From an uncultured Campylobacterales bacterium (GTDB taxonomy: Bacteria; Campylobacterota; Campylobacteria; Campylobacterales; Arcobacteraceae): 64,000 bases of DNA. Numbering within the stretch: position 1 is the stretch's first letter; every line of letters begins with the position of its first letter. The notes below the pieces were generated by a model that was given only the letters and a program-made list of their open reading frames with translations, ran no database searches and had not been told where the DNA came from. Of the stretch, positions 17,851-25,959 are shown piece by piece. The translations under genes were made by a program, and so were the position numbers. The stretch spans positions 124,001 to 188,000 of the forward strand of contig CANLWY010000003.1 in assembly GCA_947494995.1 (NCBI GenBank), read 5' to 3'.

Positions 17851-18669
17851 TTGGATACAAATTTATTGAAAGTTTTTGTAACTGTTGCCAAAGTAAATAG
17901 TATTTCATCTGCTGCAAAGCAGTTGGGTTTTACTCAGTCAAATGTAACTTTGCGTATTAAGCAGTTAGAAAAAAACTTAGGATACTCACTATTTCATAGA
18001 ACAAATAGAGGAGTAGTTTTAAGCAATGAGGGAGAGAAACTCTATCCATACGCAATAGAGATAATCAAAAAAGTCGAAGAAGTACAGATACATATGAGAA
18101 ATATTGATTATCAAGAAATGTTAAAAATAGGCTCAACACAATCAAACGCAACTATAAGGCTAATTCCAATTATGGAAAAGTTAAACAAAGATTTTAATGA
18201 TATGAAAATAGAGTTAGAAATCAATAGTACTTTAAATCTAGTAAAAGAGTTACTAGATTATAAAATAGATATAGCTTTTATAAATGGAAAACCAAAACAT
18301 AAAGACTTAGAGATTCTAAATACTTTTGAAGATGAGATATATTATATTGAACCAAAAGATAAAAAACCTCAAAACAGTGTGCTTGTCTATAGAGATACTT
18401 GTGCATATTGTTTATACTTGCAAGAGTATGTAAAAGAAAATAAAAGTGAAGAGTTTAAAACAATAGCATTACAAAATTATGAATTGATGTTAGGAAGTGT
18501 AAAAGCGGGGTATGGTGTAACACTATTATCTAAAAGTATTGTTGAAAAATATGGATATCTCAATAAGGTAAAATTAACTAAAATAAATACACCTTTAGAT
18601 ACTCATTTGGTATGTAGAAAAGATTATATGCCTATAATAAGTGACTATTTAAGAAAAATAAGATTATAA
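17851..18669 (+). CDS. LysR-type transcriptional regulator
   Basis: 272 residues. The N-terminal winged helix-turn-helix (residues about 4-62) shows the LysR pattern ISSAAKQLGFTQSNVTLRI, followed by LEKNLGYSLFHRTNRGV. The C-terminal effector domain (about 90-272) is shorter than average. The chosen start is TTG 17851 with AAAGGA seven bases upstream. An open frame extends upstream to 17806 inside the TSUP gene but has no start signal of its own. The position between the TSUP and TRAP genes makes it their probable regulator. Confidence 0.88.
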   Translation: MDTNLLKVFVTVAKVNSISSAAKQLGFTQSNVTLRIKQLEKNLGYSLFHRTNRGVVLSNEGEKLYPYAIEIIKKVEEVQIHMRNIDYQEMLKIGSTQSNATIRLIPIMEKLNKDFNDMKIELEINSTLNLVKELLDYKIDIAFINGKPKHKDLEILNTFEDEIYYIEPKDKKPQNSVLVYRDTCAYCLYLQEYVKENKSEEFKTIALQNYELMLGSVKAGYGVTLLSKSIVEKYGYLNKVKLTKINTPLDTHLVCRKDYMPIISDYLRKIRL

Positions 18670-18732
18670 AAAATAAATAGCATTTATGAATAAGTATTCA
18701 CTTGAAACAAAGATAGTTTAAAAAATTCTCGT

Positions 18733-18738
18733 TATAAT
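18733..18738 (+). promoter_or_regulatory. -10 promoter element of TAXI-TRAP operon
   Basis: TATAAT lies in the 95-base gap after the lysR gene, 26 bases before the start codon. The T-rich upstream sequence has no clear -35 box, as usual in Campylobacterota. Confidence 0.55.
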
Positions 18739-18764
18739 TTATGCAAATTTTAATAGGAGAGAAA

Positions 18765-19715
18765 ATGAAACTATCAAAAATATTATCAGCAGTAACAATA
18801 TGTGCTATTGCTGTAACTGCAAATGCGGGAGAAAGAGTTACTTTAAAAGCAGCGAAGTCTTCTTCGTCATACTATCAAATGGCTGTACAAATTGGGGAAA
18901 ATGTAAGTAAAGCTACAAATAAAGATTTAAGAATGACAATTGAAGAGAGTCAGGGATCTGTTCAAAATGTTAAAGAAGTTAGAAAGAGAAAAGGAAATTA
19001 CGTATTTACTACGCCTCCTGTTTTAATTAAACTAGCAAAAGCAAAAAAAGCAATGTTTAAAAATGACAATCCAGCAGATTATGAAAAGGTTAGGTCTTTA
19101 TTTCCTATTCCTTATTTAACTATGCATATGGTTGTAAGAGCTGATTCAGGGGTTGAAAAGTTTGAAGATTTAAAAGGGAAGTCTTTACTTATTGGAAAAG
19201 GAAGTTTTGGAGCTAGGGAAGCTAAAAAATATATTGGTTTATTTGGATTAAAAGACGATGTAAAGTTAGTTGGAGCTGAGCTTTCAGGAGCAGTTGCCGC
19301 ACTTAAAAATGGTCAAATTGATGGATTTGCAACTTCGGGTTCATACCCTGCACCAAATGTTATTGAGGCAGCTGCAAGTGCTAAGATAAAACTTCTATCT
19401 ATGAGTGATGAGCAAATTGCTTTAACAAAAAGAGATAAGTTAGTTATTCCAGCAGGAACTTATTCTGGAATTGATACTGATATTGCAACTACAACTTTAC
19501 CTGTTGGAGTTTATTCAACAACAAATATGAGTGAAGAGACAGCTTATAAGCTTACAAAAGCATTTTGGGAATCTAAGAAAGCTTTAGAAAAACAAAACAT
19601 TTGGTGGAAAGCTATTACATTTAAAAACCTTGATATGTTTAAAACAAAACTTCATAAAGGTGCATTAAAGTATTATTCTGAAGTAAACGCAACTATTCCA
19701 GAGAGTCTTAAATAA
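18765..19715 (+). CDS. TAXI-family TRAP transporter solute-binding protein
   Basis: Periplasmic substrate-binding subunit of a TRAP transporter, 316 residues. A signal peptide (MKLSKILSAVTICAIAVTANA) is cut before GERVTLKAAKSSSSYYQMA. The pattern GSFGAREAKKYIGLFGL and the segment AALKNGQIDGFATSG are typical of the TAXI (TRAP-associated extracytoplasmic immunogenic) type. The start is ATG 18765 with AGGAG seven bases upstream; the ATG at 18741 lacks a ribosome binding site and would spoil the signal peptide. Followed by its permease after ten bases. Confidence 0.9.
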   Translation: MKLSKILSAVTICAIAVTANAGERVTLKAAKSSSSYYQMAVQIGENVSKATNKDLRMTIEESQGSVQNVKEVRKRKGNYVFTTPPVLIKLAKAKKAMFKNDNPADYEKVRSLFPIPYLTMHMVVRADSGVEKFEDLKGKSLLIGKGSFGAREAKKYIGLFGLKDDVKLVGAELSGAVAALKNGQIDGFATSGSYPAPNVIEAAASAKIKLLSMSDEQIALTKRDKLVIPAGTYSGIDTDIATTTLPVGVYSTTNMSEETAYKLTKAFWESKKALEKQNIWWKAITFKNLDMFKTKLHKGALKYYSEVNATIPESLK

Positions 19716-19725
19716 AAGATAATTC

Positions 19726-21525
19726 ATGCAAGAGACAAGAAAAAGGCAACTATCGATCAAATATCCGATAGTTGCAGCCCTAGCCTTATTTACCGTTGGA
19801 TTTCATATTTACTTAATTTTTACAGGTCTTATGCCAAATCTTATTAGTCGTCCAGTGCATTTAGCTTTAGTTCTTCCTTGGATATTTTTATTAACTGTTG
19901 GAGAAAATGAATCTAAGTTAAGTAAATATCTTGGATATATACTATTAGCTTGTGCTTTATACTCCTCTTACTTTATAGTTACTAATTATATGGATTTAGA
20001 AGAGCAGTATGGTTCTTTAGAAGGACCTTTACAATATTTTGTAGCAATAAGTTTGCTTTTAGCAGTATTAGAAATGGCAAGACGTGCTGTTAAACTAGCA
20101 CTTCCTCTTACTGCGTTAATAGCACTTACATATGGACTTTTGGGACATCATATGCCAGGAGATTTTGGACATCAAGAAATTCCACTAGATAGTTTTTTAG
20201 GGACACTGGTTATTGCTGAAGGCGGTATTTATGGAAGTTTAACAGGAATCTCTGTAAATATTGTTGCTGTATTTGTAATTTTAGGGGCTTTTGTTGGTAT
20301 TGGAGAAGGTGGAAATGCCTTTATGTCTCTTTCAACAAAAATTGCTGGAAGACTAAGAGGAGGAGCTGCAAAAGTATCTGTTTTAGCTTCTGCTTTTTTT
20401 GGTTCTATTTCTGGTTCAGCTTCTGCAAATGTAGCCTCAACAGGGGCCTTTACAATTCCAACTATGAAAAGATTAAAATACCCACCTTCACTAGCAGGTG
20501 CTACAGAAGCAGTTGCTAGTACGGGAGGACAAATTATGCCACCTCTTATGGGAGCTGGGGCGTTTATTATGGCTGAGTTACTTGGAGTTAAATACTCTTC
20601 TATTATGGCAGCTGCAATTTTTCCTGCAATACTATTTTTCTTAACGGTTTGGATTGGAATAGACGTATTTGCAAAAAAATATAAACTAATTGCTATGAGT
20701 GATGAAGATATTCCAAAACTAGATATTGTTTTAAGACTTAGTCCATTTTTTGTTATTCCTTTTGGGATTCTTTTATATGCACTATTAGTTGTAGGAAAAA
20801 CTCCTCAATTCTCAGCTGCTTTAGCTATTTTTGCATCTGTAGTTTTACTTTTAGTAAATAGAGATTGGGAAGTTTCATTTAAAGAGTTTTTCTTTAAGTT
20901 TTTAGATGGTTGTATCATTGCTTCTAGACAAATTGCAACTATAGCATCAGTTATTATTTGTGCAGGTATTATTATTGGTGTTTTAAATGTAACTGGAATT
21001 GGAGTTAAAATTACTTCAGCTATTTTGTTTTTATCAAATGGAGAGTTATATTTAGCACTTCTTTTAACTGCTTTAGCTTGTCTTATTTTAGGAATGGAAG
21101 TTCCAACAACAGCAGCATATATTATTTGTGTATCAATTGCAGGTCCAATACTGCAAGATTATGGTCTAAGTGCAATTCAAGCACACCTGTTTATTTTCTG
21201 GTTTGCCCTTTTATCAACGATTACACCTCCTGTTTGTGGAACTGTATTTATTGCTTCTGGTATTGCACAGACAAATTGGTTAGGTGTTGCAGGAAAAGCT
21301 ATGAAATTAGGTGTTGGTTTATATATTGTTCCAATAGCATTTATTTTAAATCCATATTTAATTAAACCAGATACTCAGTTTATGCTTGCATCTTTTTCAT
21401 TTATTAAAATAGCACTTGGTCTTTGGTTATTATCAAATGCTTTAGTAAATGATGAAAGAAAGGCTATTATTAGAATTGCTCTTGGTTTTACAGCCTTAGC
21501 AATTATTCTGTATCCATTACAATAA
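19726..21525 (+). CDS. TRAP transporter permease, fused DctQM type (TAXI system)
   Basis: 599-residue inner-membrane protein that joins the small and large TRAP membrane subunits, as usual in TAXI systems. An N-terminal block of about five or six segments precedes the DctM-like part (from about residue 170). That part contains AFFGSISGSASANVASTG and GAGAFIMAELLG, the characteristic re-entrant regions, with a second set around LGMEVPTTAAYI and TPPVCG. Transport is expected to be driven by a sodium gradient. The ATG lies ten bases after the binding-protein stop. Codons 7-17 encode a strong hairpin. The stop codon lies in the terminator stem. Confidence 0.93.
   Translation: MQETRKRQLSIKYPIVAALALFTVGFHIYLIFTGLMPNLISRPVHLALVLPWIFLLTVGENESKLSKYLGYILLACALYSSYFIVTNYMDLEEQYGSLEGPLQYFVAISLLLAVLEMARRAVKLALPLTALIALTYGLLGHHMPGDFGHQEIPLDSFLGTLVIAEGGIYGSLTGISVNIVAVFVILGAFVGIGEGGNAFMSLSTKIAGRLRGGAAKVSVLASAFFGSISGSASANVASTGAFTIPTMKRLKYPPSLAGATEAVASTGGQIMPPLMGAGAFIMAELLGVKYSSIMAAAIFPAILFFLTVWIGIDVFAKKYKLIAMSDEDIPKLDIVLRLSPFFVIPFGILLYALLVVGKTPQFSAALAIFASVVLLLVNRDWEVSFKEFFFKFLDGCIIASRQIATIASVIICAGIIIGVLNVTGIGVKITSAILFLSNGELYLALLLTALACLILGMEVPTTAAYIICVSIAGPILQDYGLSAIQAHLFIFWFALLSTITPPVCGTVFIASGIAQTNWLGVAGKAMKLGVGLYIVPIAFILNPYLIKPDTQFMLASFSFIKIALGLWLLSNALVNDERKAIIRIALGFTALAIILYPLQ
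19746..19775 (+). promoter_or_regulatory. intragenic hairpin at 5' end of TAXI-TRAP permease gene
   Basis: A perfect 10-bp stem, GCAACTATCG with CGATAGTTGC, encloses a 10-base loop 20-49 bases into the permease gene. The stem uses codons such as TCG and CCG that are rare in this AT-rich window. It probably protects the binding-protein mRNA or limits permease synthesis. Confidence 0.6.
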
Positions 21526-21552
21526 GCTACTTTTTTAAGTAGCTTATTTATA
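21521..21552 (+). terminator. terminator of TAXI-TRAP operon
   Basis: A perfect 12-bp stem (21521-21532 with 21537-21548) has a TTTT loop and T-rich sequence after it. The permease stop codon is inside the left arm. Confidence 0.8.
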
Positions 21553-21614
21553 TAAATTTAAGACTATCTTGTTATATTCACTTTTTTAATAAATATTATT
21601 ACTAAAGGATATAT

Positions 21615-22094
21615 ATGTCACTACTTATTAGAGATGCAGTTGCAAGCGATACTCAAATTATTTTAGACTTTATTATTGAATTAGCTGTATATGAAAAAGC
21701 TGAACATGAAGTAAAAACAAATGTTGAAGAGACAAAAGAAGCAATTTTTGGAGAAAACTCAACAGTAAAAGCTCTTATTTGTGAATTGGATGGAGTTGCT
21801 ATTGGTTATGCAGTATATTTTTATAACTACTCTACATGGCTTGGAAAAAATGGAATTTATTTAGAAGATTTATATGTAAGTGAAACAAAAAGAGGTGTTG
21901 GAGCCGGAAAAGCTATGCTTAAATACCTAGCAAAAAAAGCACTTAGTGAAAATTGTGGAAGATTTGAGTGGTCTTGTTTAGATTGGAATACTCCATCAAG
22001 AGAGTTCTATGAAAGTCTTGGAGCAAAATCTCAAGATGAATGGATAGGTTATAGACTAGAAGGTGATAGTTTAACTTCTTTTGCAAATAGTTAA
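21615..22094 (+). CDS. GNAT-family N-acetyltransferase
   Basis: 159 residues covering one complete GNAT domain. The acetyl-CoA pyrophosphate-binding motif appears as RGVGAGKAMLKYLA (about residues 95-108), preceded by YLEDLYV, the central beta-strand. The C-terminal part CLDWNTPSREFYESLGA matches the diamine/spermine-acetyltransferase-like subgroup, so an amine or amino-acid substrate is possible. ATG after AAAGGATA. Monocistronic, followed by a long imperfect hairpin. Confidence 0.9.
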   Translation: MSLLIRDAVASDTQIILDFIIELAVYEKAEHEVKTNVEETKEAIFGENSTVKALICELDGVAIGYAVYFYNYSTWLGKNGIYLEDLYVSETKRGVGAGKAMLKYLAKKALSENCGRFEWSCLDWNTPSREFYESLGAKSQDEWIGYRLEGDSLTSFANS

Positions 22095-22100
22095 AACCTT

Positions 22101-22143
22101 TATTAAAGATTAGATAAATAATTTATCTTTTAGTCTTTAATAG
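22101..22143 (+). terminator. hairpin after GNAT gene
   Basis: A long interrupted stem: ATTAAAGA pairs with TCTTTAAT on the outside, and GATAAAT pairs with ATTTATC on the inside. No strong T-run follows. It is a probable weak terminator. Confidence 0.45.
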
Positions 22144-22201
22144 ATATCACAAAGAAAAAGTAATAAAATTATATATGTAAATTAAATAAAAAGGTTATAT
22201 C

Positions 22202-23161
22202 TTGAGTTTCTTAGATGATAATTTAAATTTTGAAAAGTTATATAATGAATTTAATTTAAGGGTTCAAAATAGAGAGTTTGAAGACTCTTTATTTCTTATT
22301 CCAAAGCTACTTGAAACAGCTCAAAATGATATTGATGTTTTTTATGCTCTTATGGGGGAAGCTACTGTACTTACAAATCTAAAAAAAGATGATGAAGTTG
22401 TAGAAAGCTATGATGAAATCATAGATAGATTTGATACTGCAAAAGATGAAACTATAATAAAGTTCCTTGCATATGCATATTATAACAAAGCACTTATTTT
22501 TGCAAAGCAAAAAGAGTATAAAAAAGAGTTAGATACATATAATAAGCTTATTGAAAAATATATTATAGATACTTCAACAGAGTTAGAGATAGTTTTAGTA
22601 AAAGCTTATTTAAATAAAGCTATTTGCATAAGTGAACTAGAAGAACAAAAAAACTCAATAGCAGTTTATAAAGAGTTAGTAAAGAATTTTGAAAATAGTG
22701 AAAATGAACATATCTTAGAACAAGTTGTAGAGGCTTGTTATAATATTGCACTTATATATGGTAAGTATGAAGAATATGAAAAATCAATTAGTTCTTATGA
22801 TTATTTAATCTCAAAATTTGAAAAAAGTTCAAATGAAAATATTTTAGAGTTTGTAGCTAAGTCTTATGTAAATAAAGCAAGTAGATTAAAAGATATGCAT
22901 AAAAACAATGAGGCTTTAAAAAATTATGATGAAGTTATAAACAGATTTGAGAATTTTAGTGGAAAAATTTTAATTCAAGTAGCTCTTGCTCTACATAATA
23001 AAACAATAATATTAAGTCAATTAAATGAAGAAAAAGAGCTTTTAAATGTTTGTATAAAGATTATAGACAAGTTTTCAAGCTCACATGAAGATTTAATCTC
23101 AAATATAGTTTCTTCTGCACAAGTTATAAAAGATAAAGAGAGATTTAATAACTCCTTTTAA
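22202..23161 (+). CDS. tetratricopeptide-repeat protein
   Basis: 319 residues, all-helical, with five or six TPR-like repeats of about 35-42 residues. Recurring cores are AYYNKALIFAKQKEYKKEL, AYLNKAICISELEEQKNSI, ACYNIALIYGKYEEYEKSI and SYVNKASRLKDMHKNNEAL. No signal peptide, so probably a cytoplasmic scaffold. Start TTG 22202, with AAAAGG about eight bases upstream. Convergent with the NifX-like gene; the two stops flank a 22-bp palindrome. The partner is unknown. Confidence 0.8.
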   Translation: MSFLDDNLNFEKLYNEFNLRVQNREFEDSLFLIPKLLETAQNDIDVFYALMGEATVLTNLKKDDEVVESYDEIIDRFDTAKDETIIKFLAYAYYNKALIFAKQKEYKKELDTYNKLIEKYIIDTSTELEIVLVKAYLNKAICISELEEQKNSIAVYKELVKNFENSENEHILEQVVEACYNIALIYGKYEEYEKSISSYDYLISKFEKSSNENILEFVAKSYVNKASRLKDMHKNNEALKNYDEVINRFENFSGKILIQVALALHNKTIILSQLNEEKELLNVCIKIIDKFSSSHEDLISNIVSSAQVIKDKERFNNSF

Positions 23162-23170
23162 AAGGAGTTA
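23149..23170. terminator. 22-bp perfect palindrome between convergent genes
   Basis: TAACTCCTTTT is followed directly by its reverse complement. It covers the TPR gene stop and ends one base before the NifX-like stop codon. It could form a short-loop hairpin terminating both transcripts. Confidence 0.55.
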
Positions 23171-23563
23171 TTAGATAAATTTCCCTGATAGTTCTTTTAA
23201 AATATCACCTGTTTGAAATGAATCTCCATTATATTTAACCAACTTAATACCTACAGATGTAAAAGACTTAGCTGTATTTTTACATGCTTTTTTTACAACT
23301 ATATAGTTACAATCAGTTAAAACTCTTCCCATTTTATTATGTTGTTCGATATGATCTGCATCATCATGATCATGATTACATTGATGGTCATCTTCTGGGT
23401 GGTCATGGTCAATATCTGTTCTAGGATTGTTTTTGATATTTTCTAAAACAAATGATTTAAATACACCTGTTCCACTCATTTGATATATTGCAAACTTTGG
23501 TGTGTGACCGGCATTTGGAAAGAATATTAAGTTTTCATCTTTTACTGGAATAGCTATTTTCAT
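23171..23563 (-). CDS. NifX/NifB-type dinitrogenase iron-molybdenum cofactor-binding domain protein with His-rich insert
   Basis: 130 residues of the Nitro_FeMo-Co fold (NafY/NifX/MTH1175-like). It starts with MKIAIPVKDENLIFFPNAGHTPKFAIY, and the second half shows GRVLTDCNYIVVKKACKNTAKSF. Between the halves (about residues 50-77) is an acidic, histidine-rich insert with motifs DHDHPEDDH and NHDHDDADH, probably binding Zn, Ni, Co or Fe. No nif genes are in the window, so a role in metal or Fe-S handling is more likely than nitrogen fixation. ATG start; poor ribosome binding site (AAGGTATAT). Confidence 0.82.
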   Translation of the reverse strand: MKIAIPVKDENLIFFPNAGHTPKFAIYQMSGTGVFKSFVLENIKNNPRTDIDHDHPEDDHQCNHDHDDADHIEQHNKMGRVLTDCNYIVVKKACKNTAKSFTSVGIKLVKYNGDSFQTGDILKELSGKFI

Positions 23564-23665
23564 TTTTTATATACCTTTTGATTTCTATTTTTGTAATATT
23601 ACATTCTAAAAATTAATTTATACAATTACTATTGTATAAATGATTTTTTTTAAAGAATCTTTAAA

Positions 23666-24511
23666 CTAATGCCCACGTCCAAGCATTTCTGAAGCCTCCA
23701 TTACTATCATAAAAGCCTCTTTGTCATGTTCATTTATTATCTCTTTCAAGATTGATAGTTTTTTTACATCTAAAACTAAGAGGATAATCTCTTTTTCTTT
23801 TTCTTGATGAAATCCAGAACCTTTTAAAATTGTTCCCTCAATATTTAAGTTTTGTGAAATTTCTACACTTAAAGTTTGAGCTTTATTTGATGCTATATGA
23901 ATGACTTTTGTACTAAGTGTTCCTGTTAGAATAACATCAATTGCTTTTGAAGTAATATATATACTTATAATACTATATAAAGCCTTTTCTATATCTTTAA
24001 AAACATAGATTGAGCAAATTACAATTAATACATCTATTATTAAAATAACTTGTGCAGGTTTTATATGTGATTTTGAACAGACAATTTTAGCAACAATTGT
24101 AGAACCTCCTGCACTAGAGTTTCCTTTTATAATAAAACCTACACCAAAGCCTATAATAGCACCGCCAAATATAGATGCTAAAAGTATATTATTTGTTGGA
24201 ATTGTAAGGTTAATATATGAAAAAACATCTGTAAAAAAAGATATTAGAACAATTGTAATTATAGTTTTTATAGCAAACATTTTTCCTAGAGATTTAATCC
24301 CAAATAGTAAAAGAGGTATATTTATAGCAATAATCATTGAGCCTATTGAAAAGCTTGTCAAATGATGTAGTAATATCGCAAGACCAGGAGTTCCTCCTGT
24401 TGTAAAGTTATTTGGTTTAAAAAATAACACTACTGATACAGCAATTAGTATCGCACCTAAAGTTAGTAAAAAAAAGTTTTTAATTTCAATTTTTGATTTT
24501 GAAGTTTGCAT
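23666..24511 (-). CDS. YitT family membrane protein
   Basis: 281 residues with five or six membrane segments in the first 190 residues (YitT_membrane, DUF161). These include NNFTTGGTPGLAILLH, the family hallmark after the first segment, and its second copy KGNSSAGGSTIVAKIV. A soluble C-terminal DUF2179 domain follows (about 195-275), in which GTILKGSGFHQEKEKEIILLVL fits. Function is unknown, though some relatives are implicated in small-molecule or ion export. ATG with AAAGGATTAA upstream. A 28-codon open frame lies just before it on the same strand. Confidence 0.88.
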   Translation of the reverse strand: MQTSKSKIEIKNFFLLTLGAILIAVSVVLFFKPNNFTTGGTPGLAILLHHLTSFSIGSMIIAINIPLLLFGIKSLGKMFAIKTIITIVLISFFTDVFSYINLTIPTNNILLASIFGGAIIGFGVGFIIKGNSSAGGSTIVAKIVCSKSHIKPAQVILIIDVLIVICSIYVFKDIEKALYSIISIYITSKAIDVILTGTLSTKVIHIASNKAQTLSVEISQNLNIEGTILKGSGFHQEKEKEIILLVLDVKKLSILKEIINEHDKEAFMIVMEASEMLGRGH

Positions 24512-24547
24512 GATTAATCCTTTATAATATAATTTTTTTTATAAGGA

Positions 24548-24634
24548 TTAATTGCTTTCCTGTTGGATAGTCTCTTGATTTTGTAATTTTTGTATAAAGT
24601 TTATTAACACTAAAGTTTCACTTTTAGTTGGCAT
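24548..24634 (-). CDS. possible 28-residue small protein or leader peptide before yitT
   Basis: ATG at 24634 has AAAGG about five bases upstream. It encodes MPTKSETLVLINFIQ followed by a polar glutamine-rich tail. It ends 36 bases before the YitT start. Codon use fits the genome, but length alone cannot prove it is real. No membrane segment or known motif. Confidence 0.3.
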   Translation of the reverse strand: MPTKSETLVLINFIQKLQNQETIQQESN

Positions 24635-24738
24635 ACTAACCTTTCTTGATTTTTCAATTAAAATAATAACATATTTACTTTGAAAACTAGGGCTTTTTAT
24701 GATAGAGTTAAAGATATAAATCAATAGGAATATAATAA

Positions 24739-25305
24739 ATGAGTTTTTTTAAAAAAATAATAAATTTTATAGCAAAAGCTTCAATTCCAAGTTTTAAATT
24801 TGAAAATAATCAACTTTACTTTAAACTAAGAAATGACGAATTTTATGAATATGAACTTGTTGATTATGAAATAAAAACACGTCATGATTCATATATTTTT
24901 GAAGCATATACTTTGAACACAAAAGATATTTTCCTTGAATATATAAAAGTTGATGTAAATACACAATGGAATGGACAGGCACTCTCATTATTTGAAGGTT
25001 TTTTTAAAGAAAAACTAAATATTGGGGATATCGAGGTTTTAGAAAAAAAAGAGATAGGAACCTATACTTTCAAAATATATAAACTTGATGATTCTTTTAT
25101 TTTACATATGATATATATTTACAGTGTAAGTAGTGATGTAATTATATTAGATACAAAAGGTGATTTATATAAAAATTTATTATTTAGGCTTGATGGAAAA
25201 TATGAATATAGATTTGATAATGAAGAAAAAGGTGATATAAATTTTAATATATCAATGGTTAAAGAGAATTGGTTAAAGGGTTTTTTTGGTTCACAAGATG
25301 GTTAA
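24739..25305 (+). CDS. unknown protein, cytoplasmic member of a tandem paralogue pair
   Basis: 188 residues, no signal peptide or membrane segment. Its C-terminal two thirds align with the next gene: WNGQALSLFEGFFKEKL against WTGLASSHFETNLRYAL, YTFKIYKLDDSFILHMIYIY against YNFKTFRINGDSYLSMIYIY, and matching ILD-x-Y/K-G-x-LY endings. The two genes therefore derive from a duplication. ATG with AGGAATATAA upstream. It overlaps the downstream lipoprotein gene by 20 bases. No family recognised. Confidence 0.7.
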   Translation: MSFFKKIINFIAKASIPSFKFENNQLYFKLRNDEFYEYELVDYEIKTRHDSYIFEAYTLNTKDIFLEYIKVDVNTQWNGQALSLFEGFFKEKLNIGDIEVLEKKEIGTYTFKIYKLDDSFILHMIYIYSVSSDVIILDTKGDLYKNLLFRLDGKYEYRFDNEEKGDINFNISMVKENWLKGFFGSQDG

Positions 25306-25933
25306 ACAATTTTTTTTCTTAATAGTAATATTTGCTTTTTTTATAGGATGTTCAATGAGAAGTTCTGTATATAGTATAGACAATAGAGTTTTAACTTTAG
25401 GTAAAGATAAAGATTCCTCTATTTCTATAAGACTTAATAATCCTATTGTTCAAAGGTATACTTCTTTATGTGTATTAGACTCTTATACTCTTTTAGATAG
25501 AAATTTAAAATATGGGAATATCTTTATTGAGTCAATTGACTTAGAGAATAACTGTTCTTGGACAGGACTTGCAAGTAGTCATTTTGAAACTAATTTAAGG
25601 TATGCGTTAAATTTAAACAGTATAGAAACAGTAGAGAGTTTTGATATTAGTGGATATAACTTTAAAACCTTTAGAATAAATGGGGACTCTTACTTAAGTA
25701 TGATATATATTTATGCAGGAAATAGTGATAAATTTATTTTAGATTATTATGGAAGACTTTATACAGAAGTATTAAAGAGTTTTAAACCAGAATATGAAAA
25801 TAGATATTTATCTAAAAAAAGATTTATTGGAGACTATAGAGATAGTTTAGTTCAAAAGAATCTTATAAATCATTATTTTCAAAGAGAAAGAATTGAAATA
25901 GTTCCAAGAATTGGAATATCAATATCTTTATAG
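25286..25933 (+). CDS. lipoprotein paralogue of the preceding gene
   Basis: About 215 residues. The signal peptide ends in the lipobox FIGC, so the protein is lipid-anchored. The mature domain is homologous to the neighbouring cytoplasmic protein. Two starts are possible: TTG 25286, with AAAGGG six bases upstream, and ATG 25298, whose spacing is too long. I favour the TTG. It overlaps the upstream gene by 20 bases, so translation is coupled. One paralogue sits in the cytoplasm and one at the membrane, an unusual split for a tandem pair. Function unknown. Confidence 0.7.
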   Translation: MVHKMVKQFFFLIVIFAFFIGCSMRSSVYSIDNRVLTLGKDKDSSISIRLNNPIVQRYTSLCVLDSYTLLDRNLKYGNIFIESIDLENNCSWTGLASSHFETNLRYALNLNSIETVESFDISGYNFKTFRINGDSYLSMIYIYAGNSDKFILDYYGRLYTEVLKSFKPEYENRYLSKKRFIGDYRDSLVQKNLINHYFQRERIEIVPRIGISISL

Positions 25934-25934
25934 C

Positions 25935-25959
25935 AAATAAAAGGAAAAACCTTTTATTT
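25935..25959. terminator. bidirectional terminator
   Basis: A perfect 10-bp stem, AAATAAAAGG with CCTTTTATTT, encloses a 5-base A loop between convergent genes. It overlaps the stop codon of the DUF4197 gene. Confidence 0.75.

Noticed and set aside
21078-21365. Plus-strand open frame overlapping the TRAP permease
   Set aside because: It reads conserved permease codons in another frame and yields a cysteine-rich, low-complexity product.
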